Below, in pieces: positions 46,257-58,198 of a stretch of DNA of 64,000 nucleotides (position 1 is its first letter; every line of letters begins with the position of its first letter). The notes beneath the pieces are model-generated. The model was not told the origin of the DNA and searched no databases. It saw only the letters and a list, made by a program, of their open reading frames with translations. The stretch is taken from assembly GCA_016758965.1 (NCBI GenBank), contig JAEPRB010000189.1:1-64000 (forward strand), written 5' to 3'. Position numbers and translations under genes: made by a program. The stretch is from Circinella minor (taxonomy: Eukaryota > Mucoromycota > Mucoromycetes > Mucorales > Lichtheimiaceae).

Positions 46257-48642
46257 ATGGGGATTTTACGAAAAACAGTGGCAACATCTTTGGCCATTGT
46301 TATTGGTTATGGGGTAATTTATAGTAAGCCGAGGAGAAAGTCAGCATTTATATATTTCATGGAATTTGATCCTCATTCACAATTTATAAACTATACAGGC
46401 TATTGTGTTGCTAATGTGTTTTCCAGCTCCACAACGACTGTAAGTATTCACTATTATTATTGTTGTTATTATTTATTTATTCTTGATAATGTGTATATGG
46501 AATAACAAATTTGTATCTCTGTTTATTATATTATAGTATGGTATATTTACATTGGGTTAGGTTCCCTTTCAATCCAAATTTTCACGTACCTGAACTTTAT
46601 GGTTTTGCACGTATGTATATATCACTCTTTTGCCGCATGCTGCTTATATAAAGTAGCTTATATGTAATATTCACTGACAAATGCTATTTTTTCCTAATTT
46701 GTAATTAATCAACAAAACCAAAAGATAATAAGATTCGAAATATACAAATTATTACAGCAGATAATGTTACTCTAGGTAAATTGATAATGATATTAACTGT
46801 TGCCGCACAACTATGTTCACAACTATGTTATTGTTGTGTAAAGGAAGAGAAAAAAAAACTTTTTCCAATAACAAGTAGTATACTTACTAAATTTCATAAA
46901 ATGGCAACGAAAAAAAGGAGCATGGCACATTCTTCCAACTTCATATTATTTACAAAAACAACTCCGAGACGATCAAAACCTAGTGGATTCCCCAACAATA
47001 TATGATACCGCTTTGTCGGATCCTAGTTACGATACAGTTATTTATTTCCACGGTAATGCATTAAATCGTGCTGCTCCGTGGCGTATAGATCTTTATAAGG
47101 TAGTTTATGATCTATAAATTTTCCCGCGCTTCCGATTTTATCTGAATAAATAATGGATTAAGAAAATGGTCACCAAAGACAAGATCAAGACTTTTTCACT
47201 CTTTACTAATGAACAATACAAATTTCATAGCATCTGGGAGAAAAATTTAACCGACTTAATATAATCGCGATTGATTATCGTGGCTTTGGTGATTCTGGTA
47301 ACGTTTAACAATAAACAGTCAAAAAAATAAAGATATATTGAAAAGTAACACATTAGTCCAAACAAATCGCCCCTATTTTTTCACTCTTGTTATACTAGAG
47401 GGCACACCTTCCGAGGAAGGTTTAAGACTAGATGCTTTAGCTACGGTCGACTGGTTATTGCAAAAAAACGGTAAAAAACTAATTAATAAGGAATTAAATT
47501 ATGCAGCAGACTAAAACGTTCTTTTCAATTGCAGTGACTCACGATCGTATCTCAATTATTGGTCATTCTCTTGGTAAATAAAAGAAGTATTGTATATTAT
47601 TATATAATGAATTGAATAAAAAAACTAATGTACAATTTTACTGTATAACCAGGGACTGGGGTCGCAACAACACTAGCATATGACATGACAAAACGAGGTG
47701 AAAAAACACGTTTTTTTATTTATAAAACAAGAAATGGCGGGAAAAATTGATACAAAGATTTTTTTTATTCAATAAATGGAAATTTAGGTCAGCCCCCCAA
47801 CGCTTTAATATTGAAAGCTGCATATAGTTCATTACCAAACCTCATTTTTGAATATAGAATGTTCAAATACCTTACTATATTGGGACCTGTGAGATTAATT
47901 CCGTCATTACAAAGTAAGCTAAAAAAGTTTTCTTTAATGGTTTAACATGTTTACTTAATATATTTGAATTCATTAATGGATAAATAATTAGAATTCATGT
48001 TAAGTCATTTGGTGCACGTTTATGATTCACTATCCCGTATTGAGGTTCGTTGCATATATTAATATCTAAAAAAATTAGAAAAAAATTAAACATTTTTCTA
48101 AGAATAATAAAAAACCTCGACTGTTGATTATAGTATTTAGAATGTCCTGTTTTGATTTCTTATGGAGCATCCGACGTTGAGATCCCAGGTCATAATTCAC
48201 AATTATTGTTCCACCGCGCTGTATACGGTGAAAAAGGAAAGATGAACTTTATTAAGGATTGGATGGATAAGGAATATATCGAAAAGAACAACCTTCTTCG
48301 CCGACGCATAATTCCTAATGAGGCGACGGTCTATCAAAAAGATCAGATATCTCTTGTCAAATTACACCACGCGGACCATAACAACGGTAAACTAAAAAAA
48401 ACTTATTACGAAAAACATGATGAATAAGATAAAAAATTTACTTACAAATCTACAGGGGGAAAAAAACCGGAGAAATAAAAAAAAATATAGAATGTAGATG
48501 TGAATTATAACTATATATGTATAACTCACACATAACAAACAAATTATATATTTTATCATCTTATTATATTTTAGTTGGATACTATGATTACATGTTTCAA
48601 GCTATGGCTGACATCACAAGATGGCATCAAAACCTATCATAG
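46257..48642 (+). CDS. ABHD12-like alpha/beta hydrolase
   Basis: Thirteen exons fit in phase: 46257-46313, 46399-46439, 46537-46610, 46725-46775, 46918-47099, 47231-47297, 47399-47470, 47535-47573, 47653-47697, 47788-47913, 47992-48044, 48134-48386 and 48575-48642, giving 375 aa. Residues about 8-32 form an N-terminal membrane segment (SLAIVIGYGAIVLLMCF). The hydrolase fold shows YFHGNALNRA (oxyanion region), IDYRGFGDSEGTPSEEG, the nucleophile elbow GHSLG with Ser193, GASDVEIP with Asp283, and a His in LHHADHNN (about 347-351). ABHD12 relatives are ER-membrane serine hydrolases acting on monoacylglycerols and lysophospholipids; the substrate here is unknown. Reading the first ATG exon through its donor at 46314 gives a longer open frame that loses the conserved VYLHWVRFPFNPNFHVPELY; the spliced form restores it. 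Confidence 0.9.
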
Positions 48643-49121
48643 ACTTAAAAAAAGTCAAAGCGGAGTAAAATAAATAAATAAATAAAAACGTTTTGCTTCC
48701 TATATAGCGGCTAAACCATGGGGAAATAACGATAAGAGATGATTGGATTTGTTCTTGAACGAGAAATTTTAACTACTCTGTTGTATCACACTTTTATTGG
48801 TAGAGTTTTCAACTTTTATTGTAGATCCCGAAGGTTTTTTAGTGTTTTTGTGTTATTTAGGCATAAGGTTACTTCACTTACATAGCAAGTTTTACATTAA
48901 AAAAAAGAGAGATAACTTCTTTTGAGGTTCCACGAATTCTTTTTCTTTTTCCCTTTTTGCACAATTCTTTTTTTGTTTTCTTTTCTTCTTTTCTTCTTTT
49001 TCACTTTGCCTCACCCTTACCCTCCCCCCCTTTTTTTTTTTACTTCATTCTTACATTATTGTTTACATTATATATATTTATATATATATATAAAGTAATA
49101 GTAATATTTTAGATATATACC
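48643..49121. other. Intergenic, promoter of the methyltransferase gene
   Basis: Pyrimidine-rich stretch at 48930-49050 with T and C runs, typical of promoters in this window, followed by an AT-rich leader. No gene seen. Confidence 0.6.
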
Positions 49122-51189
49122 ATGGGCAACGCGCCATCACATCCTCATCATATGTCAGATGCAGCTGTTTCAACATTATCACCTCGAGGGCAACAACGAT
49201 TATCTCATCAGGCACCTTCATATGCTAACTTTTTTGAAATGGGTGCAGTAGCTCCTGCACCACCACCTTCACGACCGAAAAAGAAACCTACGAGCTCATC
49301 TAGATCAGTATCATCGGCAGGTGATAGAACCACCAGCAGTCGACAAAGTAGTAAATCGTCACAAGGAAGTATTACTCTTGTGGGTACCAACACTCCTAAC
49401 AATATTCGTAAAAGTCGTAATGGTAAAGAAAAAAACATAATAAATATAACACATAAACGAAAAGAATAATTAGTTTGATAGTGATAATCAAATTAGTTTT
49501 AATTAACGCGAATTTCGATTTCTATGATAGCTTCCGAAAGTTCTACTATTCATATAGATCTACCTCCTCCAAAATTGGATTATATAACCATTGATGGTCG
49601 ACGATACCTAAATCATCCTGAAGCTAGATTTATGTTACCTGTTGATGATGATGAATCAGATCGAATTGTTATTATGGTAAAAAAAAATTTTTGGGACTAT
49701 CTCCCATTTTAAATCTATCAACACTTGATATATTTTTATTTTATTTTTTCCTCTTTACTAAATTATAATGTTTCGCTTTTTAGCATTTTATGTTAAAGTA
49801 TGCGTTTAATAATAGTAGTTACAAAGCCCCAGTAACAGATTTACTCAATTGTACGACCTCACGATCACAAGTACTCGACATCGGCTGTGGACCTGGCACT
49901 TGGTAACGTTATTGGGGGATGATAAGGGTAGCAGAGGGGAGATAAAAAAAACTTTGAAGAGTATATTTTGACTTTTTGCGACTGAACGGTTTTTGACATG
50001 TGTAATTATATTTTAGGGTACTCGAAATGGCTAGTAGTTTTCCTGATGCAGGTAAAAAATATACAGACCCAAATAACAAAAGAAATCATCTTAATACTAA
50101 ATTGCGATTATATATAAATATAATATTTTAGATTTTCATGGTATCGATCTATGTCCAATGTTTCCAAATTCCATTAAACCCAGCAATGCGCGCTTTATTC
50201 AACACAACATGCTTGAAACCCTTCCTTTTGCCGATAATTCACTCGATTATATCCATATGCGGGTCATGCTTTGTAACTTGACTCAAGCACAATTAATCCG
50301 TTTATTAGCGGAAATAAGTCGCATATTAAAGCCTTTAGGTTTCATTGAAATTGTAGATGTAGAACACCGAATTCAACGGCCTGGCCCGATCGCTGATCAA
50401 TTATTAAATCGAAAATGTAAGTTTCACTTTTTTGTTCCCAGCTTTTTTTTTTTGTTCCCTCGAATTCGTTTGATCAAAAGAAAAATCCAGGGACCTTTAT
50501 GATTTATATATTCGGATATCAGTTATTTTCTAACCTTAGTAATCTTTTATTAATATGGTATAGTGTCCGAAACAATGCTTCAACATGATATTGATTTTCA
50601 ACTCTGTTATCGTTTATCTTCTTTGCTCATGACCCAACAACCTGGATTTGTTGATGTTCATCAAGACCGCGTAACAATACCTTTAGGTTGGGGCGATCAA
50701 CTAGGTCAAATCCATGGTCAAACTATGGAAGGGTTTTATCAATCATTACATCGTACACGAGTACGTCAACCAACAGCTACACTGGACTATCCTGAGGGTT
50801 TGACTGAAGAAGTAATTCACGAAGCAATGATGGAATGTCAAAAGTATCAATCCCACTGTACTTGGTATTCTTGTTATGGTCAAAAACCAGCTAATTCATC
50901 AACTACCAACTTAGCGGCCACGTTTCAACAACAACAGCATAATCATCATCATCATCAGTCAGGTTATTGTGATCCAAATGATACAAGTTGCATGATTAAT
51001 CGAGCTCGTTTCTCTAATCCAGTTAACAATGATTCTAATAGTAAAAGAACTGTTAGTATATCAGCGGTAGGAGGAGGAAATACCGCAACTTCTGTCACTG
51101 CTGCTGCAGCTGGTTCTGTACCAGCAGCTATTGTTGAAGAACAAGCATGGGAATCCATTAATGATTTTGTCGATGGTTATGTCGACTAA
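49122..51189 (+). CDS. LaeA-type SAM-dependent methyltransferase, N-myristoylation signal
   Basis: Six exons fit in phase: 49122-49422, 49531-49676, 49784-49902, 50017-50051, 50132-50416 and 50564-51189, giving 503 aa. The protein opens MGNAPS, a good N-myristoylation sequence (Gly2, Ser6). A Ser/Pro-rich disordered segment of about 110 residues follows. The class I methyltransferase fold has motif I VLDIGCGPGTW (179-189, split by an intron), then FHGIDLCPMFPNSI, FIQHNMLETLPFADNSLDYI and RILKPLGFIEIVDVE. The C-terminal part has a His/Gln-rich insert and ends DFVDGYVD. Such methyltransferases include LaeA-like regulators; the target is unknown. The tail and myristoyl signal suggest membrane attachment (inference). 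Confidence 0.85.
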
Positions 51190-53370
51190 AAAAATTACAA
51201 CTTACTTTTCTTTTTTCTTTCTATTATTTGTGTAAATCCTAATGTATTTTATTATCTTATTTCGTTCAATTCATTCACTCGTTTTTTTTTCTCTTTCACT
51301 TTTTTTCTTATCCAAACTTTGTAAAAAAAGAAAGAAGGCAACCACCAACTACCATTAGCATTCTCACCAATCAACCTCATTCGTACATTTTCTCTTCTAT
51401 TTCCCCTTCATTCATGTACATATATATATATACTTGTCATTCTTTTTGTAAATTAATACATATTTACTTTTAATCTAATATTTATTTTAACCATCGTTCT
51501 TAATAAAGAAAAATAAAAAGACCAAATATTATTATTAATATTACGTATTTCTTATTGCACTCAAAAAATTTTCTTTTTGAATTACTAATTTAGTTGATTA
51601 TGAAGATATAGATAACAGTAATCTAAAAGACATATGTATTGATGATCGACATAGAGTGATAAGTATATATATATATATATATATAAAAGATTGAGTGTTG
51701 CAAAGAAAAATACTGATAGCAATGTACCCAACCATAGATACTCAACAGATACGAAATTACACAGCGAATGATAACATCGAAACTATTTAGTACATAAACG
51801 TACCTTTATACGTAAAGACATACGTAGGGTATAATCGAACAAAAGATTAAGAAAAAAACTCCCCCGGTACATTGTTCGCGCGTTTGCGTTACAATCATTA
51901 TTTTAAATTTTTATTAAAATATCTATATACTGTGCTATGATAAGACAGTATTCATGATATCAACATGGAAGGAGGTATTATATAATAATTCATTTTGCTT
52001 ACCTATTTACTTCCCTCTCGTTCATATGGTTCTGACACGGCAAAGTGGGACATCACAAGGTTTTACAACATTCTTCAAGTTGGTTATTTGATAGTACATC
52101 TCACTTCAGTATTGTCATGATTATGTTTATCTAAGTTTCATGCTTAAAAAAGGATATTGTATCAAAACCTTCCTCAAAATGCATTTTCCGGTTTATTTTG
52201 TTTTATGTAAATGGATTGAAAAGAAAAAAATGACTGTACGAATAATCCAAAACAATATGTATGGTTATTATTATTCCTATCCCGAACCAGCTGTCAGTTG
52301 AGAAAATTTATTCAAATAGCATCTTCTAATTGAGTCGAAAAATGCATATCTCCTTACAGGGATTGTAGTTGACCCAAAATATTGCTTTTGTCTGGAAAAT
52401 TGTTTCCCTTTGTTTGTAGCCATCAAGAATTATTCAATTCAGTTTATGTAGTAAGAAACTTAAAAAGCCATTTAAGTATTTCTTTTTTGAGATAACCTTT
52501 AATCATCTTAGGCTGATATAATGTCTTTCTAACGCTAAGAAGAGAAACTCCAGCAATCATTTTGAAGTTTTTTTTTTTTAATTTTTAATACCAGGATTAT
52601 GTTATCCCTTACTAGCTAAATTCGAATGTCGCGTTTTTTTTTTCTTGTCGAACCTGTCAAATCGAAATATGTATACTCATCGTGTTTCGCAAAATATTTA
52701 GTACATTAATTTAAAAAATCATTGTTGTCATTCCATGTTTTGAAATACAGATTAAAAAAAAGCCTCACCGTTTCTATTCTTCTAATCATTTGTTTTATTA
52801 TTAGTAAGTAATTAATAATTAAAAATCATTAGCCCTTCTGTTGTTTTATAGTTTAATGTGTTTCTTCTTACCCTTCATATGTTACATTATTGACGTTTAC
52901 GTATCTCCTGGTAGTGCTTAACTCCTTACTACAAAAATAGTGTATCCACTAGAAGTTGTTTGAACATTTATTAGTTGTCAATTATTCATAGATATGAACA
53001 TTTATTCCGTGCCTTAACTATATCGAAAAACAGCATTTATTTATCTTTTTGATACTTTTTTGTAGACAATCACAATAAGTGATATAGCATAACTCATAAC
53101 ACTAAAAACAATTCAAATTTTTGTCACTAATGCTTTATTTTACTGATGATATTTAATACTAAAAATGGGGATAATCTATATGATACTACTTGAATGAAAA
53201 ATAAAATTAATAAAAGAAAAAAATAAAATAGAAAAATGATACAAATGAAAATAAAAAATAGAAAATAGAAAAATGAAAAAATAAGAGAGAATGAAAAAAA
53301 AAGAGAGAGAGATAGAAATCACTAGACTATAAGAAAAATTCAAAAAAAAAAACATCTTTTTTTTTCGAAT
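51190..53370. other. Intergenic, about 2.2 kb without a gene
   Basis: Convergent spacer between the methyltransferase and bZIP genes. It has a (TA)n tract near 51666-51684 and A-rich purine runs at 53195-53310 near the bZIP terminator. No long open frame and no domain seen. Confidence 0.6.
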
Positions 53371-54303
53371 TTAATGAGAACATTTTGATGTCAAAGCCTT
53401 ATGAGCTTCAGCTAATTGTTCTTCAAGAACACGAATACGTTCTTGCATTTCCTTGTCCTTGGATTCCAAACCCGACTTTTCTGACTCAAGCACAGCTACG
53501 CGTGTGGTCAATCGGGTATTCTCACCCTCCAACTCGGTAACACGATTCTCCAATGATTCCATCTTAAGCAACTTTTTCAAACGCGAACGACGTGCAGCAT
53601 CTGTATTACGTTGACGTTTCAAAGCAATATCATCTTGTTCCTTATCACTGAGTAAAGCAGAACTTGCTTTACGTTTACCACCAACAACTTGAGGAGTAGG
53701 AGTTGAAGGTGATGACATGGACATTTCAGTGGTCTTGGGCATAATTGGCACGGGTCGTGGACGCTGCTGTTGCTGTTGTTGGGGTTGAGGTTGAACAGGT
53801 CGAACAGCAATAGGCTGTTGCTTGACAACAGGAACAGATACAGCAGTTGTAGCAGCATTAGAAGTAGGCCAAATATCGGGGAACAAGGAAACACCAGGTG
53901 ATGATGATTGTTGATGATGTTGATGAGTTTCTTTTACAGGACTTGCTGTAAGAGGAGGTGATTGAGGCAACAACGAAGAAGGTGGAGTTGATACATCACT
54001 ACTACAAGAGAATGAAGTAGGAGTAGTAGTGATAGATAAATCATGTTGTTGTTGAGTCAAAAGACCTGAATGTTGAAGCTCATCAGCAAGCCAATCATCA
54101 ATCATAAAGTTATTAGATGCTTGTAATTGATTGTTGGTTGTCATCGTAGTTGTAGTTGTAGTAGGTGTAGTTACAGGTGTTGCTGCATTGGAAAGGTCCA
54201 AGAGTTGCGATAATTGATCTTGTTGCAAAAGATAGGGATGCGTGAGGGTAATGGCAGACAACAGGGCGTCTGTACCCATCGGAGTTGTTGATGATGTGGT
54301 CAT
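53371..54303 (-). CDS. GCN4/CPC1-type bZIP transcription factor
   Basis: Single exon, 310 aa. The bZIP region is at 223-305. The basic region ALKRQRNTDAARRSRLKKL carries the N-x-x-A-A-x-x-S-R signature and is nearly the same as yeast Gcn4. Then comes a zipper with seven heptads (L, L, L, L, L, M, L at the same position), longer than the four heptads of Gcn4. The N-terminal part is Thr/Gln/Ser-rich with acidic-hydrophobic patches (FMIDDWLADELQHSGLL, SLFPDIWP) that resemble activation motifs. Gcn4 relatives activate amino-acid biosynthesis genes on starvation and are controlled at translation by upstream ORFs; two such uORFs are present in the leader here (54428-54565, 54695-54715). Orthology to GCN4/CPC1 is supported by the basic region and the leader together. 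Confidence 0.9.
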   Translation of the reverse strand: MTTSSTTPMGTDALLSAITLTHPYLLQQDQLSQLLDLSNAATPVTTPTTTTTTMTTNNQLQASNNFMIDDWLADELQHSGLLTQQQHDLSITTTPTSFSCSSDVSTPPSSLLPQSPPLTASPVKETHQHHQQSSSPGVSLFPDIWPTSNAATTAVSVPVVKQQPIAVRPVQPQPQQQQQQRPRPVPIMPKTTEMSMSSPSTPTPQVVGGKRKASSALLSDKEQDDIALKRQRNTDAARRSRLKKLLKMESLENRVTELEGENTRLTTRVAVLESEKSGLESKDKEMQERIRVLEEQLAEAHKALTSKCSH

Positions 54304-54427
54304 TTGTTTCGTTACTTTTTTGATTCTTGTTTTTGTTTTTGTTGTTAATGTACTTGTATATACCGAGTTGGAGGGTGAGCGAAGCTGGTTTCTTGGGGGA
54401 GATTTTTGTTGTTTCCGTATTTTGTTG

Positions 54428-54565
54428 CTAATTTCCTGGGGTGTTTTGTTGGGTAAATATCTTCACAGTGCAGGTTGATGGTTCGTCAGTCGTATAGGCA
54501 AAGAAAGGCGAGGGGGTTTCAGAGTTGTTGTAATACAAATGCTTATTAGAGATAAAGGCAGACAT
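54428..54565 (-). promoter_or_regulatory. uORF2 in the leader of the GCN4-like gene (45 codons)
   Basis: Opens MSAFISNKHLYY and ends TQQNTPGN-stop, 124 nt before the main ATG. It is the second of only two ATGs in the presumed leader (about 54304-54930). Its length resembles the second uORF of Neurospora cpc-1 (about 41 codons, from memory). The -3 base is T, a weaker start context than that of uORF1. Confidence 0.75.
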
Positions 54566-54694
54566 GGAGTTAATAAAGAGTTCTTGAGATAACAAGAGAT
54601 TGATATAAAGCAATTTTAAAAATAATATAGACAAATATATAAAAGCGGGTTTTTAGAGACACAAGACTAGTAAAAAATCAATTGAGAAATATGA

Positions 54695-54715
54695 TTAAAA
54701 AATAATAGAGACCAT
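54695..54715 (-). promoter_or_regulatory. uORF1 in the leader of the GCN4-like gene (6 codons)
   Basis: ATG-GTC-TCT-ATT-ATT-TTT-TAA in a strong start context (A at -3, G at +4). It ends 129 nt before the uORF2 start. Position first in the leader, shortness and strong start fit a re-initiation-permissive uORF1 of the GCN4/ATF4 type. Confidence 0.75.
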
Positions 54716-54950
54716 GGTTACTGGTTTAGAAAAAATAATAAAGAAGGGTTATAGAAGGGGAAGGCAAAAAAAAAAATAAAGTTAATAAAAGAGGTTGGTT
54801 GTTATAATATAGACGTGTATGTCTGTTGTTTTGTGTTTGTGTGTGTTAAAAAGCAAATGCTTATTAAATATGAAAAAAGGATAAACCGCAAAGAGTAAAA
54901 AAAAAAAGGAGAAAAACAAAAAGAAAAATAAAACTGATGAAAGAGAGGCT

Positions 54951-54960
54951 TATTTAAATA
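54951..54960 (-). promoter_or_regulatory. Possible TATA element of the GCN4-like gene
   Basis: TATTTAAATA, about 235 nt upstream of uORF1. If used, transcription would start near 54850-54930 and the leader would be about 550-620 nt with two ATGs only. Such AT-rich words are common here, so support is weak. Confidence 0.35.
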
Positions 54961-56145
54961 CGAAAAAAGATGGCATTGCGTGATTGGTAGTTGATTATCT
55001 CATTCACATGACCTTCCGCATGCCGCCCTTACTTTTTTTTCATTCTCAGTTATAAGCCTTGCCACAAATACTTTTTTTTTTTTGGGTTATAAGCACAGCC
55101 AAGTCTCCGCCAAGTATTCCCCGGATACGAAAGGGGATGATGTAAAACATTTCTACAAAGATACATTATTTTATAGTAAATAACAGTATATTTTAACATA
55201 TAATATATATAATTTATTTTAATACAGTAAAAATAATAATGTATTCTTATGTAGCTGTTTTTGATTATATCAATTTGAGGTAAAAACAAAAAGGGATTTT
55301 GTATATTTCAAGGTAACATTTTCACACGGTAAAACAAAACGAAATTAGATCGTTACAGTAACACAAAAATTGATATGATAAGCGGCGAAAGAAATCGTCC
55401 CCTCGTTTTCTTTCTTTTCTCGTTCTTTTTCTTTATTTATTATCAACTATTATTTGTAAGTGTGTATACAAAAATATGTGATAGAAAATATAACATAGGT
55501 TTATATCCGTACTCTGGGTGATCGGTCTTTCTTTTAAAACATTTGTTTCTGAAAAACGTATACCGGATATACGTTAAATGACAACAAACTAGTTTAGACC
55601 ACACTATGTAGTATCGCCGATATAAAAAAAAAAACCAACATTAACAAACAACAAAATTATATCATTTAGAAATATTATTCATACTATGTAAAATCTTAAC
55701 ATTTATAAAAATACACTCTTCAATGAAACAAACCATCGTGGCAAAAAAAAAAATCATGGGAAAGTAAATGGAAAATCTCAAGTTAATTGAATGGTTGGGG
55801 GAGAGAGGTTTTCTCGATCTGGTTAGATATCAAAAAAATCTGCCCGATGGTCGGGTTAACTAAAAAAAAACAAATAACGCCGCAAAGTAAATATTTGTTT
55901 TTAAAATCGCAAAATCTTACTCGATACTGCGCATTGTTTACTAGACCTATTTATTTTTGACATATGTGTAATTTCAGCGTCATTTATTAGGAATGGATTT
56001 ATACAGAATAGACAGAGAGCGAAGAAAGATGGGTTTTAGATATGTATATAAAAAGATTTTTGCGTTGAAGAGAGAAAGAGAGGGAAGAGAGATATAAACA
56101 AATCACCCATACAGAAGGAAACTTGCCAGAAGCTTTTATAATTAT
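54961..56145. other. Intergenic between the bZIP gene and a four-pass membrane gene
   Basis: Promoter of the bZIP gene on the left. The rest is AT-rich with purine tracts; an open frame at 55050-55289 shows no domain. No gene seen. Confidence 0.6.
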
Positions 56146-57289
56146 TTAATAGACTGTCGACATATGGTATCTAGATTCTTCAAAATCTTTAATTTGTTGA
56201 TCATGCAGTCTATGATGGCGAGCACCATTACGAAGTCGAGATGAATAATTGGTGGCAACCTTAGCAAAGTAGAGCTATACAAAAAATAATAATAATAATG
56301 GGAGACACACAGACACGAGTATAGATTGGTCAGTTAATAAGCAACTTCATTCATTTCCCTAAACTCTAATACATCAAATAATATTAACTAACCTGTAAAG
56401 CCAACACAATGAAAATAACGACACCATAAGCAATTAAAAATGTTTGAATAATTCCTTTACAATCTTCTTCTGATGTTGCATGAGCATTTAAAGTGCCTGG
56501 ATATCTCACAGGTGAATAATATTCGTTTGTCGTCAATACAGCAGGTGTTAATGGTACTTGGGTATTGTCAAATCCGACAAATCCAGACCGTTGACAAGAT
56601 TTAACCATGGTATCACGATTAACAACCATCAAAATAAGTGAAATAAGGTACTTGATAATTGAAAGAACACAATTCACCCATGCGATGATACTGAATGCCT
56701 TTGCAAATTTACGTGATGCCTATAATAGATCATATACAAAAAAACTATTATTATTATTGTTGTTGTTGTTTGCCTATAGCGGAACAGAAAGTATTTCTTT
56801 GTTATTCTATTAGTAAAAAAAAACTTACAAAGAGTGATCCAATAATACCAAAGAATCCACCAACACAAATAATAACAGTCAATAATAGTCCAATATAATA
56901 CCACGCTTTGGCTGATTGTCCTGAGTATATTGTAACAGCTATATATATATATACATTTATAATATTATATTTCAGTTTCTCATGCCTTATTATTACCATT
57001 ATTATTATTTTGTTGTAGTAAAAACTATATAAAAGTCATCGAAAAGTCATTTTACCATTACTGCCCAAGAATCCAGTAGCAGCATCAAACAGATAGATCA
57101 CCTAAAATATAAAGAAAAAAATCAGAAATCGTTCATCGTAGGTTATAATTTACAAAAACTATTATTGTTTGTTTTTTAATTTTCGAGATTAAAAAGGAAA
57201 AAAAAACATACAAAGAACCATAAAGCAATAAAAAACGTGCCTAGCCGAAGTGGAATGAAGCAACAACACTTGTCCATTCCCAAGCCCAT
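56146..57289 (-). CDS. Four-pass membrane protein, unknown family
   Basis: Five exons (minus strand) in phase: 57212-57289, 57056-57101, 56829-56938, 56393-56719 and 56146-56274, giving 229 aa. The start MGLGMDKCCCFIPLRLG has a Cys triplet next to the first membrane helix, a likely palmitoylation site. Four hydrophobic segments are visible: LGTFFIALWFFVIYLF, WYYIGLLLTVIICVGGFFGI, IIAWVNCVLSIIKYLISLIL and TFLIAYGVVIFIVLALQLYF. Between helices 3 and 4 is a loop with two or three Cys (SCQRSGF, EEDCKG). The C-terminal tail is basic then acidic (SSRLRNGARHHRLHDQQ). The layout recalls fungal tetraspan (MARVEL/tetraspanin-like) proteins, but no diagnostic motif (such as CCG) is present. Confidence 0.8.
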
Positions 57290-58198
57290 GGTTAATGTAT
57301 TTTAGATCGATTCAAACGCTTATAATAAAAAAAAGGTAATTAAAGATTGTGTTTAAACAAAGATAAAACGAAAACGACGGTAAGGGGTGGGGTGAATGGG
57401 TTAATATAATATCAAAGTATGGACAGAACGGGGAATAATGAAGGAGAAAGAACACACAATTGACCTAAAATTATCCCTCGTTTCTCATTCGTCAATTAAT
57501 TATTGATGGTCTGGTAAATAAGTTACACCAAGTTTATTTATTGTTCTGTTGACATTGTTATTATTATCCCTGTGCTTGTTCACTCCTCTTTATTTTCGCA
57601 TAATGAACCTCTGATACTTAACCTATTCATATCGAGCATAATTCAAATATTTATATAATATTATAAAATAACAGCATTCATAAGTATATAAGAAAAACAA
57701 GGTGATTAGAAATATGTTAATCTAGCTATAAGCTTTATTTGTTTCGATAGGGACAATTATTATATTATTCGGGTGTGGAATTAGCGTCGATGATTTATAA
57801 CAACACCTCTGGCTTTATTTTTATTTACATTGTACAGAATCAATGTGAATAGTAAAAAAGATTCCACATGTATTTTATGACTAAATGAAGTTACATTTAA
57901 TATATTAAACATCATATACTGTATAATCTGTCATTTTCCATACATTTTTTTAGAAAAAAAAAACCAAATGTTCAAAGAAGTGAAGTTTCATGTTGATAAG
58001 TTATATAAAACGAATAATACGAACGATGAAAAGAAGAAAACAAGCGAGAATAGATGATAATAATAAAAGTATGATAGTAACAGAAAAGTGAGAATAGACG
58101 TTTTATGATAAAAAGACAATACAAAATATATGTTGTTATAATTTTTTTTATTACATGGTGATAATGATGATGTTGTTGCAGTTATTATTGTTGCTCTT
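57290..58198. other. Intergenic upstream of the four-pass gene
   Basis: Promoter of the four-pass gene and terminator side of SAM50. AT-rich, no gene seen. Confidence 0.6.
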
